A DNA stretch of 16,059 bases from Pseudomonas sp. (GTDB lineage: Bacteria; Pseudomonadota; Gammaproteobacteria; Pseudomonadales; Pseudomonadaceae). Below the pieces are notes generated by a model. It was given only the letters and a program-made list of their open reading frames with translations. It was not told the origin of the DNA and did no database searches. The translations under genes were made by a program, and so were the position numbers. Shown here piece after piece: positions 7,379 through 13,868 of this stretch (its first letter is position 1; each line of letters opens with the position of its first letter). The stretch is from NCBI GenBank assembly GCA_029239415.1, contig JAQZAY010000056.1:1-16059 (forward strand), given 5' to 3'.

Positions 7379-7389
7379 GACCTAGACCA
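7378..7389. promoter_or_regulatory. Candidate GntR/UTRA operator O2 before the transporter genes
   Basis: TGACCTAGACCA shares the CTAG centre and outer TG/CCA with O1 and differs from TGGTCTAGACCA at two positions. It begins at the last base of the sigma-54-like motif and covers the predicted start of transcription, a classic repression position. The dyad is imperfect. Confidence 0.5.
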
Positions 7390-7439
7390 CCTGCTCGCAC
7401 ACGGTTTACCAACAAGGCACTCCCAACAAGGAGCTTCGG

Positions 7440-8504
7440 ATGAAACAGTTCTTCATGGCGTCACTGCTCGGTTCGGCCATTGCCCTGAGCACCTCGGTCA
7501 TGGCCGCCGACACAGGCCTCAAGGCACTGGAAGACGCCGCCCGCAAGGAAGGCGTGGTCAACAGCGTGGGCATGCCCGATGCCTGGGCCAACTGGAAAGG
7601 CACCTGGGCGGACCTGGCCAGCAAATACGGCCTCAAGCACAGCGACACCGACATGAGCTCGGCACAGGAGGTCGCCAAGTTCGATGCCGAGAAAGACAAT
7701 GCCAGCGCCGACATCGGCGACGTCGGCGCCGCCTTCGGCCCGATTGCACTGGCAAAGGGCGTGACCCAGCCCTACAAGCCGACCACCTGGGACCAGATCC
7801 CGGCCTGGGCGAAGGACAAGGACGGACACTGGGCCCTGGCCTATACCGGCACCATCGCCTTCATCATCAACAAGCAGCTGGTCAAGGAAGGCGAGCGCCC
7901 CAAGACCTGGCACGACCTCGAGCAGGGCAAGTACAAGGTCGCCATCGGCGACGTCGGCACGGCGGCGCAGGCGGCCAATGGCGTACTGGCAGCGGCCATC
8001 GCCTACAAGGGCGACGAGAAGAACATCGAGCCGGGCCTGCAGCTGTTCACCAAGCTGGCCCAGCAGAAGCGCCTGTCGCTGGCCAACCCGACCATCCAGA
8101 CCCTGGAAAAGGGCGAGGTGGAGGTCGGCGTGGTGTGGGATTTCAACGGCCTGAGCTATCGTGAACAGATCGACCCGAGCCGCTTCGAGGTGCTGATCCC
8201 ATCCGACGGCTCGGTGATCTCCGGCTATACCACCATCATCAACAAGTACGCCAAGCACCCCAACGCGGCCAAGCTGGCCCGCGAGTACATCTTCAGCGAT
8301 GCCGGGCAGACCAACCTGGCCATCGGGCATGCCCGGCCGATCCGCGCCGAACACCTGAAGCTGCCGGCGGATGTGCAGGCCAAGCTGCTGCCCAACGAGC
8401 AGTATCGCGCCGCGCAGCCGATCAAGGACGCCGCGGCGTGGGAAGCGACGTCCAAGACCCTGCCGCAGAAGTGGCAGGAGCAGGTGATCGTCGAGATGGA
8501 GTGA
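7440..8504 (+). CDS. ABC transporter periplasmic substrate-binding protein
   Basis: This is the periplasmic receptor of the importer encoded downstream. The 354-residue precursor has a signal peptide with cleavage predicted after 'STSVMA' (residue 22). The mature protein has the two-lobe fold of the family that binds iron, thiamine, polyamines or 2-aminoethylphosphonate (FbpA/PotD/PhnS-like), with 'ADIGDVGAAFGPIALAKG', 'LAYTGTIAFIINKQLV' and 'VGVVWDFNG' as typical segments. The start ATG has an excellent AAGGAG (7428-7433) six bases before it. A REP hairpin follows the stop, separating this gene from the rest of the cluster by 118 bases, as is common where the receptor is needed in excess. 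The substrate is not known; neighbouring hydrolases point to an organophosphorus compound. Confidence 0.88.
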   Translation: MKQFFMASLLGSAIALSTSVMAADTGLKALEDAARKEGVVNSVGMPDAWANWKGTWADLASKYGLKHSDTDMSSAQEVAKFDAEKDNASADIGDVGAAFGPIALAKGVTQPYKPTTWDQIPAWAKDKDGHWALAYTGTIAFIINKQLVKEGERPKTWHDLEQGKYKVAIGDVGTAAQAANGVLAAAIAYKGDEKNIEPGLQLFTKLAQQKRLSLANPTIQTLEKGEVEVGVVWDFNGLSYREQIDPSRFEVLIPSDGSVISGYTTIINKYAKHPNAAKLAREYIFSDAGQTNLAIGHARPIRAEHLKLPADVQAKLLPNEQYRAAQPIKDAAAWEATSKTLPQKWQEQVIVEME

Positions 8505-8538
8505 GGCGCGGGGGTCGAAGCCCTCTGCTGCCAGTGAT

Positions 8539-8584
8539 GGCCTCTTCGCGGGCAAGTCGGGACGCCGACCCGCCGCGAAGGGCC
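8539..8584. repeat. REP-like hairpin between the binding protein and hydrolase genes
   Basis: GGCC plus CTTCGCGG (8539-8551, one T bulged) pairs with CCGCGAAG plus GGCC (8573-8584). An inner GTCGG/CCGAC stem (8556-8560, 8565-8569) is also present. 'CCTCTTCGCGGGCAAG' is the typical Pseudomonas REP head. Placed inside the cluster, it should stabilise the receptor mRNA or reduce read-through. Confidence 0.75.
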
Positions 8585-8622
8585 ACACAGCGGCCCCTGA
8601 CCGGCGCAAACGCGGAGCTGAC

Positions 8623-9429
8623 ATGAACCACAACGTCATCCTGGTCCTGCTGGACGGCCTCAACTACCAGGTGGCCCATCACGCGATGGGCCACCTGCAT
8701 GCCTATGTCGAGGCTGATCGCGCGGCGTTGTATCGCCTGGAGTGCGAACTGCCCGCCCTGTCCCGGCCGCTGTACGAGTGCATCCTCACCGGCGTCGCAC
8801 CCATCGACAGCGGCATCGTGCACAACAACATCAGCCGCCTGTCCACCCAGCGCAGCATCTTCCACTATGCACGCGAGGCTGGGCTGGGGACCGCGGCGGC
8901 GGCGTACCACTGGGTGAGCGAACTCTACAACCGTTCCCCCTTCGACCCACTGCGCGACCGTCATACCCATGCGCCCAAGCTGCCGATCCAGCATGGCCTG
9001 TTCTACTACGCCGACCACTACCCCGACTCGCACCTGCTGGCCGACGCCGAGTACCTGCGCCGACGACATGCGCCGAACTTCCTGCTGGTGCATCCGATGA
9101 ACATCGACGATGCCGGCCACCGCCACGGCCTCGATAGCAGCCAGTACCGCAACAGCGCGCGCAGTGCCGACATCCTCCTGGCCGACTACCTGCCACGCTG
9201 GCTCGAGGAGGGCTACCAAGTGCTGGTCACCGCCGACCACGGCATGAACAACGACCGTTCGCACAACGGCCTGCTGGCCGAGGAACGCGAGGTACCGCTG
9301 TTCGTCTTCGGCGAAGCCTTCAGTCTGGACCCCAACGCCAAGCCCTTGCAGACCGAACTGTGCGGCAGCATCTGCGAGCTGCTCGGGGTCGCCCATGACA
9401 AGCCCGTGTGCCGGGAGCTGCTCACTTGA
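8623..9429 (+). CDS. Alkaline-phosphatase-superfamily hydrolase (nucleotide pyrophosphatase/phosphodiesterase type), cytoplasmic
   Basis: This predicted two-metal enzyme should cleave a phosphodiester, phosphomonoester or phosphonate bond. The 268 residues keep the superfamily ligand set: Asp11 in 'VLLDG', a probable nucleophile Ser47 in 'LPALSRPLYECILTG' (position of the Thr/Ser in NPP enzymes), Asp162 and His166 in 'NIDDAGHRHG', Asp205-His206 in 'TADHGMN' and His214 in 'RSHNG'. No signal peptide or membrane helix is present, so it acts in the cytoplasm on imported substrate. The ATG has GGAG (8614-8617) upstream, and the stop overlaps the TTG of the next gene. Phosphonoacetate hydrolase and glycerophosphodiesterases also fall in this superfamily; substrate cannot be read from sequence. 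Confidence 0.87.
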   Translation: MNHNVILVLLDGLNYQVAHHAMGHLHAYVEADRAALYRLECELPALSRPLYECILTGVAPIDSGIVHNNISRLSTQRSIFHYAREAGLGTAAAAYHWVSELYNRSPFDPLRDRHTHAPKLPIQHGLFYYADHYPDSHLLADAEYLRRRHAPNFLLVHPMNIDDAGHRHGLDSSQYRNSARSADILLADYLPRWLEEGYQVLVTADHGMNNDRSHNGLLAEEREVPLFVFGEAFSLDPNAKPLQTELCGSICELLGVAHDKPVCRELLT

Positions 9430-10265
9430 ACTCGACCCGACGTGTCCGACTCCTGGCCTTGCTGTGCCTGCTGCCGTTCTGCGTGTTCTTCATCATCTTC
9501 CAGATCGCCCCCCTGGCCTGGGTGGCGATCAACAGCCTGCAGAGCGAGGCCGGCTGGGGCTTCGAGAACTTCGCCAAGGTCTTCTCCTCGCGCTTTCATC
9601 GCCAGGCCATCCAGCACAGCCTGGAGATCAGCTTCTGGTCGAGCCTGATCGGTATCCTGGTCGCGGTGCTGGGGGCCTACTCGCTGCACCAGGTCGACTC
9701 GCGGCTGCGCGACTTCGTCAGCGCCTTCGCCAACATGACCAGCAACTTCAGCGGCGTGCCGCTGGCGTTCGCCTTCATCATCCTGCTCGGCTTCAACGGT
9801 GCGCTGACCCTGCTGCTCAAGCAGGCCGGGGTAATCGAGGACTTCAACCTGTATTCCAAGACCGGGCTGATCCTGGTGTACACCTATTTCCAGATCCCCC
9901 TGGCGGTGCTGCTGCTCTACCCCGCCTTCGACGCCCTGCGCGAAGACTGGCGCGAGTCCTCGGCGCTGCTGGGGGCCAGCGCCTGGCAGTACTGGCGACA
10001 CATCGGCCTGCCGGTGCTGACCCCGGCGCTGCTGGGTACCTTCGTGATCCTGCTGGCCAACGCCCTGGGCGCCTATGCCACGGTGTACGCCCTGACAACC
10101 GGCAATTTCAACGTGCTGACCATCCGCATCGCGGCACTGGTCGCCGGCGACATCACCCTGGACCCGAACCTGGCCAGCGCCCTGGCGATGCTGCTGGTGG
10201 GCCTGATGGCCCTGGTCACCGTGGTCCATCAATGGCTGCTGCGAAGGAGCTACTATGCGCGCTGA
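9426..10265 (+). CDS. ABC transporter permease, subunit 1
   Basis: This is one of two inner-membrane channel subunits of the importer. The protein has 279 residues with about six hydrophobic helices, the first at residues 9-31. The cytoplasmic EAA loop that contacts the ATPase reads 'SALLGASAWQYWRHIGLPVL' (about 179-198) with the conserved Gly183 and Leu-Pro. I chose TTG 9426, which overlaps the upstream stop in the four bases TTGA and has GGGAG (9412-9416) before it; GTG codons at 9408 upstream would add six residues. The tight overlap suggests translational coupling to the hydrolase. Confidence 0.9.
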   Translation: MNSTRRVRLLALLCLLPFCVFFIIFQIAPLAWVAINSLQSEAGWGFENFAKVFSSRFHRQAIQHSLEISFWSSLIGILVAVLGAYSLHQVDSRLRDFVSAFANMTSNFSGVPLAFAFIILLGFNGALTLLLKQAGVIEDFNLYSKTGLILVYTYFQIPLAVLLLYPAFDALREDWRESSALLGASAWQYWRHIGLPVLTPALLGTFVILLANALGAYATVYALTTGNFNVLTIRIAALVAGDITLDPNLASALAMLLVGLMALVTVVHQWLLRRSYYAR

Positions 10266-11049
10266 AACCGGCTCCGCCAGTCTCTACCACCGCGTGGTGG
10301 TGTATGGCCTGTTCATCATCCTGCTGCTGCCACTGGCCGGCACCCTGCTCTATTCGGTCTCCACCAGCTGGTCGGCGAGCCTGCTGCCCAGCGGGCTGAC
10401 CTTGAAGTGGTACCTGGCGCTGTGGACCGACGCGCGCTTTCTGGCGGCCTTCGGCCAGTCGCTGCTGGTGTGCGTGGGTGCGTTGCTGCTGTCGGTGCTG
10501 CTGATCCTGCCGCTGCTGTTCGTGGTCCACTACCACTTTCCCAGGCTCGATGCGCTGATGAACATCCTCATCCTGCTGCCGTTCGCCGTGCCGCCGGTGG
10601 TGTCCTCGGTGGGGCTGCTGCAGCTGTATGGCAGCGGGCCAATGGCCATGGTCGGCACGCCATGGATCCTGATCGGCTGCTACTTCACCATCGCCCTGCC
10701 CTTCATGTACCGGGCCATCACCAACAACCTGCAGGCGATCAACCTGCGCGACCTGATGGACGCCGCCCAGCTGCTGGGCGCCAGCACCTGGCAGGCAGCG
10801 TTGCTGGTGGTCTTGCCGAACCTGCGCAAGGGCCTGCTGGTGGCGCTGCTGCTGTCGTTCTCGTTCCTGTTCGGCGAGTTCGTCTTCGCCAACCTGCTGG
10901 TCGGCACCCGCTACGAGACCTTGCAGGTGTACCTGAACAACATGCGCAACAGCAGCGGCCACTTCAACAGCGCCCTGGTGATCTCCTACTTTTTCTTCGT
11001 GCTGGTGCTGACCTGGGTCGCCAACCGCCTGAACAAGGACAAATCCTGA
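10255..11049 (+). CDS. ABC transporter permease, subunit 2
   Basis: This is the second channel subunit, of 264 residues with about six helices; the first is at residues 14-35. The EAA loop 'MDAAQLLGASTWQAALLVVL' (about 168-187) ends in the conserved Leu-Pro at 187-188, with Gly175 in place. The ATG lies inside the 3' end of subunit 1, an 11-base overlap, and is preceded by AAGGAG (10244-10249) at five bases. Separate, similar subunits of this kind are usual for PotBC/PhnUV-like importers. It ends one base before the ATPase start. Confidence 0.9.
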   Translation: MRAETGSASLYHRVVVYGLFIILLLPLAGTLLYSVSTSWSASLLPSGLTLKWYLALWTDARFLAAFGQSLLVCVGALLLSVLLILPLLFVVHYHFPRLDALMNILILLPFAVPPVVSSVGLLQLYGSGPMAMVGTPWILIGCYFTIALPFMYRAITNNLQAINLRDLMDAAQLLGASTWQAALLVVLPNLRKGLLVALLLSFSFLFGEFVFANLLVGTRYETLQVYLNNMRNSSGHFNSALVISYFFFVLVLTWVANRLNKDKS

Positions 11050-11050
11050 C

Positions 11051-12040
11051 ATGAGCTTTGTCAGCGTGCAGAAGCTGCAGAAAAGCTACGCCGGCAACCC
11101 GGTGTTCAACGACATCGACTGCCAGATCGAGCGCGGTGAGTTCGTTACCCTGCTGGGGCCCTCGGGCTGCGGCAAGTCGACCCTGCTGCGCTGCATCGCC
11201 GGGCTGACCCCGGTCGACGGCGGGCGCATCCTGCTCGACGGCCAGGACATCGTGCCGTTGAGCCCGCAAAAGCGCGGGATCGGCATGGTGTTCCAGAGTT
11301 ATGCGCTATTCCCCAACATGACCGTGGAGCAGAACGTTGCGTTTGGCCTGCGCATGCAGAAGGTCAAGCCCGAGCAGTGCCAGGTGCGGGTGCGCGAGGT
11401 GCTGCAACTGGTCGAGCTCAGCGACCTTGCCGCGCGCTACCCGCACCAGCTCTCGGGGGGCCAGTGCCAGCGCGTGGCCCTGGCCCGTTCGCTGGTCACC
11501 CGCCCGCGCCTGCTGCTGCTCGACGAGCCGCTGTCTGCGCTGGATGCGCGTATCCGCAAGCACTTGCGCGAGCAGATCCGCGAGATCCAGCGCGAGCTGG
11601 GGTTGACCACCATCTTTGTCACCCATGACCAGGAAGAGGCGCTGATCCTGTCGGACCGTATCTTCCTGATGAACCAGGGCCGCATCGTCCAGAGCGGCGA
11701 TGCCGAGACGCTCTATACCGCGCCCGTGGACCTGTTCGCCGCGGGCTTCATCGGCAGCTACAACCTGCTCGATGCCGACAGCGCCAGCCGCCTGCTGCAA
11801 CGCCCGGTCTCCAGCCGCCTGGCGATCCGTCCGGAATCGATCACACTGGGCCTGGACGGCGAACTCGACGGCCAGGTACGCAGTCACAGCCTGCTGGGCA
11901 ACGTGATCCGCTATCGGGTCCAGGCCCATGGGGTCGAGCTGGTGGTCGATGTGCTCAATCGCTCGCCTGCCGACCTGCACCCCGACGGCCAGCGGGTATC
12001 CTTGAGCATCGACCCTACGGCATTACGTGAAGTGGCTTGA
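11051..12040 (+). CDS. ABC transporter ATP-binding protein
   Basis: This ATPase drives the importer from the cytoplasmic face. The 329 residues contain Walker A 'GPSGCGKST' (36-44), Q-loop Gln82, signature 'LSGGQCQRVALARSL' (134-148), Walker B 'LLLLDEP' (154-160), D-loop 'SALD' and switch His192 in 'VTHDQEEAL'. A C-terminal regulatory domain with TOBE-like strands (about 240-329) places it with PotA/FbpC/PhnT-type ATPases. The signature has Cys where Gln is commonest, a position that varies in the family. The ATG follows the permease stop by one base, with AAGGA (11035-11039) upstream. Confidence 0.93.
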   Translation: MSFVSVQKLQKSYAGNPVFNDIDCQIERGEFVTLLGPSGCGKSTLLRCIAGLTPVDGGRILLDGQDIVPLSPQKRGIGMVFQSYALFPNMTVEQNVAFGLRMQKVKPEQCQVRVREVLQLVELSDLAARYPHQLSGGQCQRVALARSLVTRPRLLLLDEPLSALDARIRKHLREQIREIQRELGLTTIFVTHDQEEALILSDRIFLMNQGRIVQSGDAETLYTAPVDLFAAGFIGSYNLLDADSASRLLQRPVSSRLAIRPESITLGLDGELDGQVRSHSLLGNVIRYRVQAHGVELVVDVLNRSPADLHPDGQRVSLSIDPTALREVA

Positions 12041-12062
12041 GCGCCGCAAAGGAGTGGCAGTA

Positions 12063-12716
12063 ATGGCTTTGGCAATTTTCGATCTGGACGAAACCCTGAT
12101 CCACGGCGACTGCGCCTCGCTGTGGAGCGAACAGATGGCCCGCTTGGGATGGGTCGATGGCGAATCGTTCCTGCGCCGCGACCGGGAGATGATGGATGCC
12201 TACGGCAAGGGGCACCTGGACATGGAGGCCTACATGGCCTTCAGCCTGGAACCTATCGCCGGACGCACGCTCGAGGAAGTCGACCACCTTGTGGGACCCT
12301 GGGTCGAGGACGTCATCGAGCCGATCATCCTGGGCGATGCCTGCCGGTGCATCGCCGAGCACCGCAAGCGCGGCGACCGCATCCTGATCATCTCGGCCTC
12401 GGGCACGCACCTGGTCGGCCCCATCGCGGCACGGCTGGGCGTCGAGGAATACCTGGCGATCGAGCTGGAGGCAGCCAATGGCGTGTATACGGGGCGCACC
12501 CATGGGGTGCTGACCTATCGCGAAGGCAAGATCACGCGGTTGCTGGAATGGCTGGACCAGGAACAGGAGAACCTGGAGGGGGCGAGTTTCTATTCCGATT
12601 CGCTCAATGACCTGCCGTTGCTGGAGAAGGTCGATCATCCGCATGCGGTGAATCCGGATCCGGTGTTGCGCGAGCATGCCGAGAAGAATGGGTGGCCGGT
12701 CCTGGACTGGACCTGA
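12063..12716 (+). CDS. HAD-superfamily subfamily IB phosphatase (phosphoserine-phosphatase-like)
   Basis: This predicted Mg-dependent phosphomonoesterase has 217 residues. All four HAD motifs are present: I 'FDLDETL' with nucleophile Asp7 and acid/base Asp9; II 'IISASG' (Ser111 or Ser113); III Lys156 in 'REGK'; IV 'YSDSLNDLPLL' with Asp179 and Asp183. An alpha-helical cap fills residues 16-85. ATG 12063 is preferred over GTG 12027 because AAAGGAG (12048-12054) precedes it at eight bases and the protein then begins right at motif I. It starts 22 bases after the ATPase gene, so it is probably in the same operon and may dephosphorylate what the upstream hydrolase releases. Related HAD-IB proteins act on phosphoserine, histidinol phosphate or phospholipid phosphates. 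Confidence 0.9.
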   Translation: MALAIFDLDETLIHGDCASLWSEQMARLGWVDGESFLRRDREMMDAYGKGHLDMEAYMAFSLEPIAGRTLEEVDHLVGPWVEDVIEPIILGDACRCIAEHRKRGDRILIISASGTHLVGPIAARLGVEEYLAIELEAANGVYTGRTHGVLTYREGKITRLLEWLDQEQENLEGASFYSDSLNDLPLLEKVDHPHAVNPDPVLREHAEKNGWPVLDWT

Positions 12717-12736
12717 ACGTCGCAGTGCAGGGTATC

Positions 12737-12758
12737 GGGGCCGCTGCACAGCAGCCCC
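12737..12758. terminator. Possible weak hairpin terminator between convergent genes
   Basis: GCTGC (12743-12747) pairs with GCAGC (12751-12755) around ACA. After a two-base CC bulge, GGG pairs with CCC (12756-12758). It lies in the 49 bases between two converging genes, but neither strand has a T-run, so termination is uncertain. Confidence 0.3.
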
Positions 12759-12765
12759 AATCGCC

Positions 12766-13728
12766 TCACGCCAGGCTTGCGTCGATCACGACCACCAGCT
12801 TCCCGGACACCTGGTTGCCGGCCAGCTCCTCATAGGCCGCCTCGGCCTCGGCCACCGGATAGCTGCCCACCAGCTGCGGCTTCAACCGGCCTTCGGCGAA
12901 CAACGGCCACACCTGTTGCCCCAGCTCGCGCAGCAGCTCGGCCTTGAAGCCGTCATCGCGGTTACGCAAGGTCGAGCCGGTCACCTGCAGGCGCTTGCCG
13001 AGCATCAACGCCAGGTCGAGCTCGGCCGTGCGCCCGCCCATCAGGCCAATGATCACCCAGCGTCCGTCGCGGGCGAGCAACTTGAGGTTCATCGGACCAT
13101 AGCTGGCGCCCACCGGATCCAGGATCACATCGAACGGCCCAAACCCTTGCAGCGCCTCGAGGTTCTCGCTACGCACTACGCCGCCCGCGGCGCCGAGGCT
13201 TTCACAGTAGGCCAAGCGCTCGGCCGAGCCGACACTGACCCAGATCGGGTTGCCGAAAGCCTTGCACAACTGGATCGCCGCCGACCCCACCCCGCTGGCC
13301 CCCGCATGCACCAGTACCTTCTCGCCAGCCTTGAGACCGCCCAGCTGGAAGATGTTCAGCCATGCCGTGGCATACACCTCGGGAATCGCGGCTGCTTCAT
13401 GCAGGCTCAAGCCTTCGGGTACCGGCAGCACGTGCCGCGCATCGACCACGACCTCTTCGGCCATGCCGCCGCCCGCGAGCAGCGCACACACACGGTCGCC
13501 AACGCGCCAGTCGGCGCCCGGGCCGACTTCGCTGACAATGCCCGCGCATTCGAGCCCCAGGTAGGGGCTGGCGCCTGGCGGCGGCGGGTACGCACCCGCG
13601 CGTTGCAACAGGTCGGCCCGATTCAGGCCAGCGGCGGCTACGCGAATGCGCACCTGTCCCGCGTCACAGGCCGGGCGTTCGGCCTCGACCCACGCCACAT
13701 GTCCGTCCACGCCTTGCAATGCCTTCAC
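12766..13728 (-). CDS. PIG3-type NAD(P)H quinone oxidoreductase (medium-chain dehydrogenase superfamily)
   Basis: This is a zinc-independent medium-chain reductase that likely reduces quinones or other activated carbonyl compounds with NADPH. The 320 residues show the quinone-reductase block 'AAGLNRADLLQRAGAYPPPP' (33-52), 'GLECAGIVSEVG' (58-69) and the nucleotide-binding 'HAGASGVGSAAIQL' (141-154). A structural-zinc cysteine cluster is absent. The start is GTG (complement of 13726-13728) with GGAGG (complement of 13733-13737) four bases upstream; the neighbouring ATG is out of frame and soon stops. It is divergent from prc, with 140 bases between the two starts. True substrate unknown. Confidence 0.9.
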   Translation of the reverse strand: MKALQGVDGHVAWVEAERPACDAGQVRIRVAAAGLNRADLLQRAGAYPPPPGASPYLGLECAGIVSEVGPGADWRVGDRVCALLAGGGMAEEVVVDARHVLPVPEGLSLHEAAAIPEVYATAWLNIFQLGGLKAGEKVLVHAGASGVGSAAIQLCKAFGNPIWVSVGSAERLAYCESLGAAGGVVRSENLEALQGFGPFDVILDPVGASYGPMNLKLLARDGRWVIIGLMGGRTAELDLALMLGKRLQVTGSTLRNRDDGFKAELLRELGQQVWPLFAEGRLKPQLVGSYPVAEAEAAYEELAGNQVSGKLVVVIDASLA

Positions 13729-13755
13729 AGTGCCTCCATAGTTGAGTCATGACTG

Positions 13756-13784
13756 AGCCTGGGGACGCTTGCCCCAGGCTTTTT
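13756..13784 (+). terminator. Intrinsic terminator in the leader of prc
   Basis: AGCCTGGGG (13756-13764) pairs perfectly with CCCCAGGCT (13772-13780) around a seven-base loop, followed by TTTT (T-run 13780-13784). It reads only in the plus direction, yet the nearest plus-strand gene ending upstream is the HAD gene at 12716. It therefore stops antisense read-through across the reductase or attenuates prc. Confidence 0.8.
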
Positions 13785-13868
13785 GCAGTATGCGTCCGGC
13801 TCCATGGAACCGGCGAATGGATAAGACGGCCTACTATGCGTGAACAATTGCCCCTACGTCGAATCAGC

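Larger units (their letters stand above)
7107..7439. other. 333-base divergent control region of the regulator and transporter genes
   Basis: No convincing gene lies here. It holds two CTAG-centred operator candidates (7121-7134, 7378-7389) and a third, poorer CTAG site (7191-7194). It also holds a short hairpin (7145-7164), PHO-box-like repeats (7204-7221 minus, 7330-7347 plus) and a sigma-54-like motif (7363-7378). The tetranucleotide CTAG is scarce elsewhere in the window, so three copies within 265 bases stand out. Confidence 0.7.

Noticed and set aside
7216..7385. Possible basic leader peptide (starting MTSTWANPSR) upstream of the receptor gene
   Set aside because: There is no suitable ribosome site, the frame overlaps all proposed control sites, and the sequence resembles no known leader.
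7440..12040. Assignment of the transporter as a ferric iron or spermidine importer
   Set aside because: Sequence families overlap and receptor ligand residues could not be assigned. The hydrolase, HAD gene and UTRA regulator favour an organophosphorus substrate, so no gene symbol was given.
13806..13837. AlgU/sigma-E-type promoter (GGAACC ... CCTACT) before prc
   Set aside because: Only the GAAC part of the -35 fits and the -10 is poor. The known link of Prc with MucA made it tempting, but the sequence does not support it.
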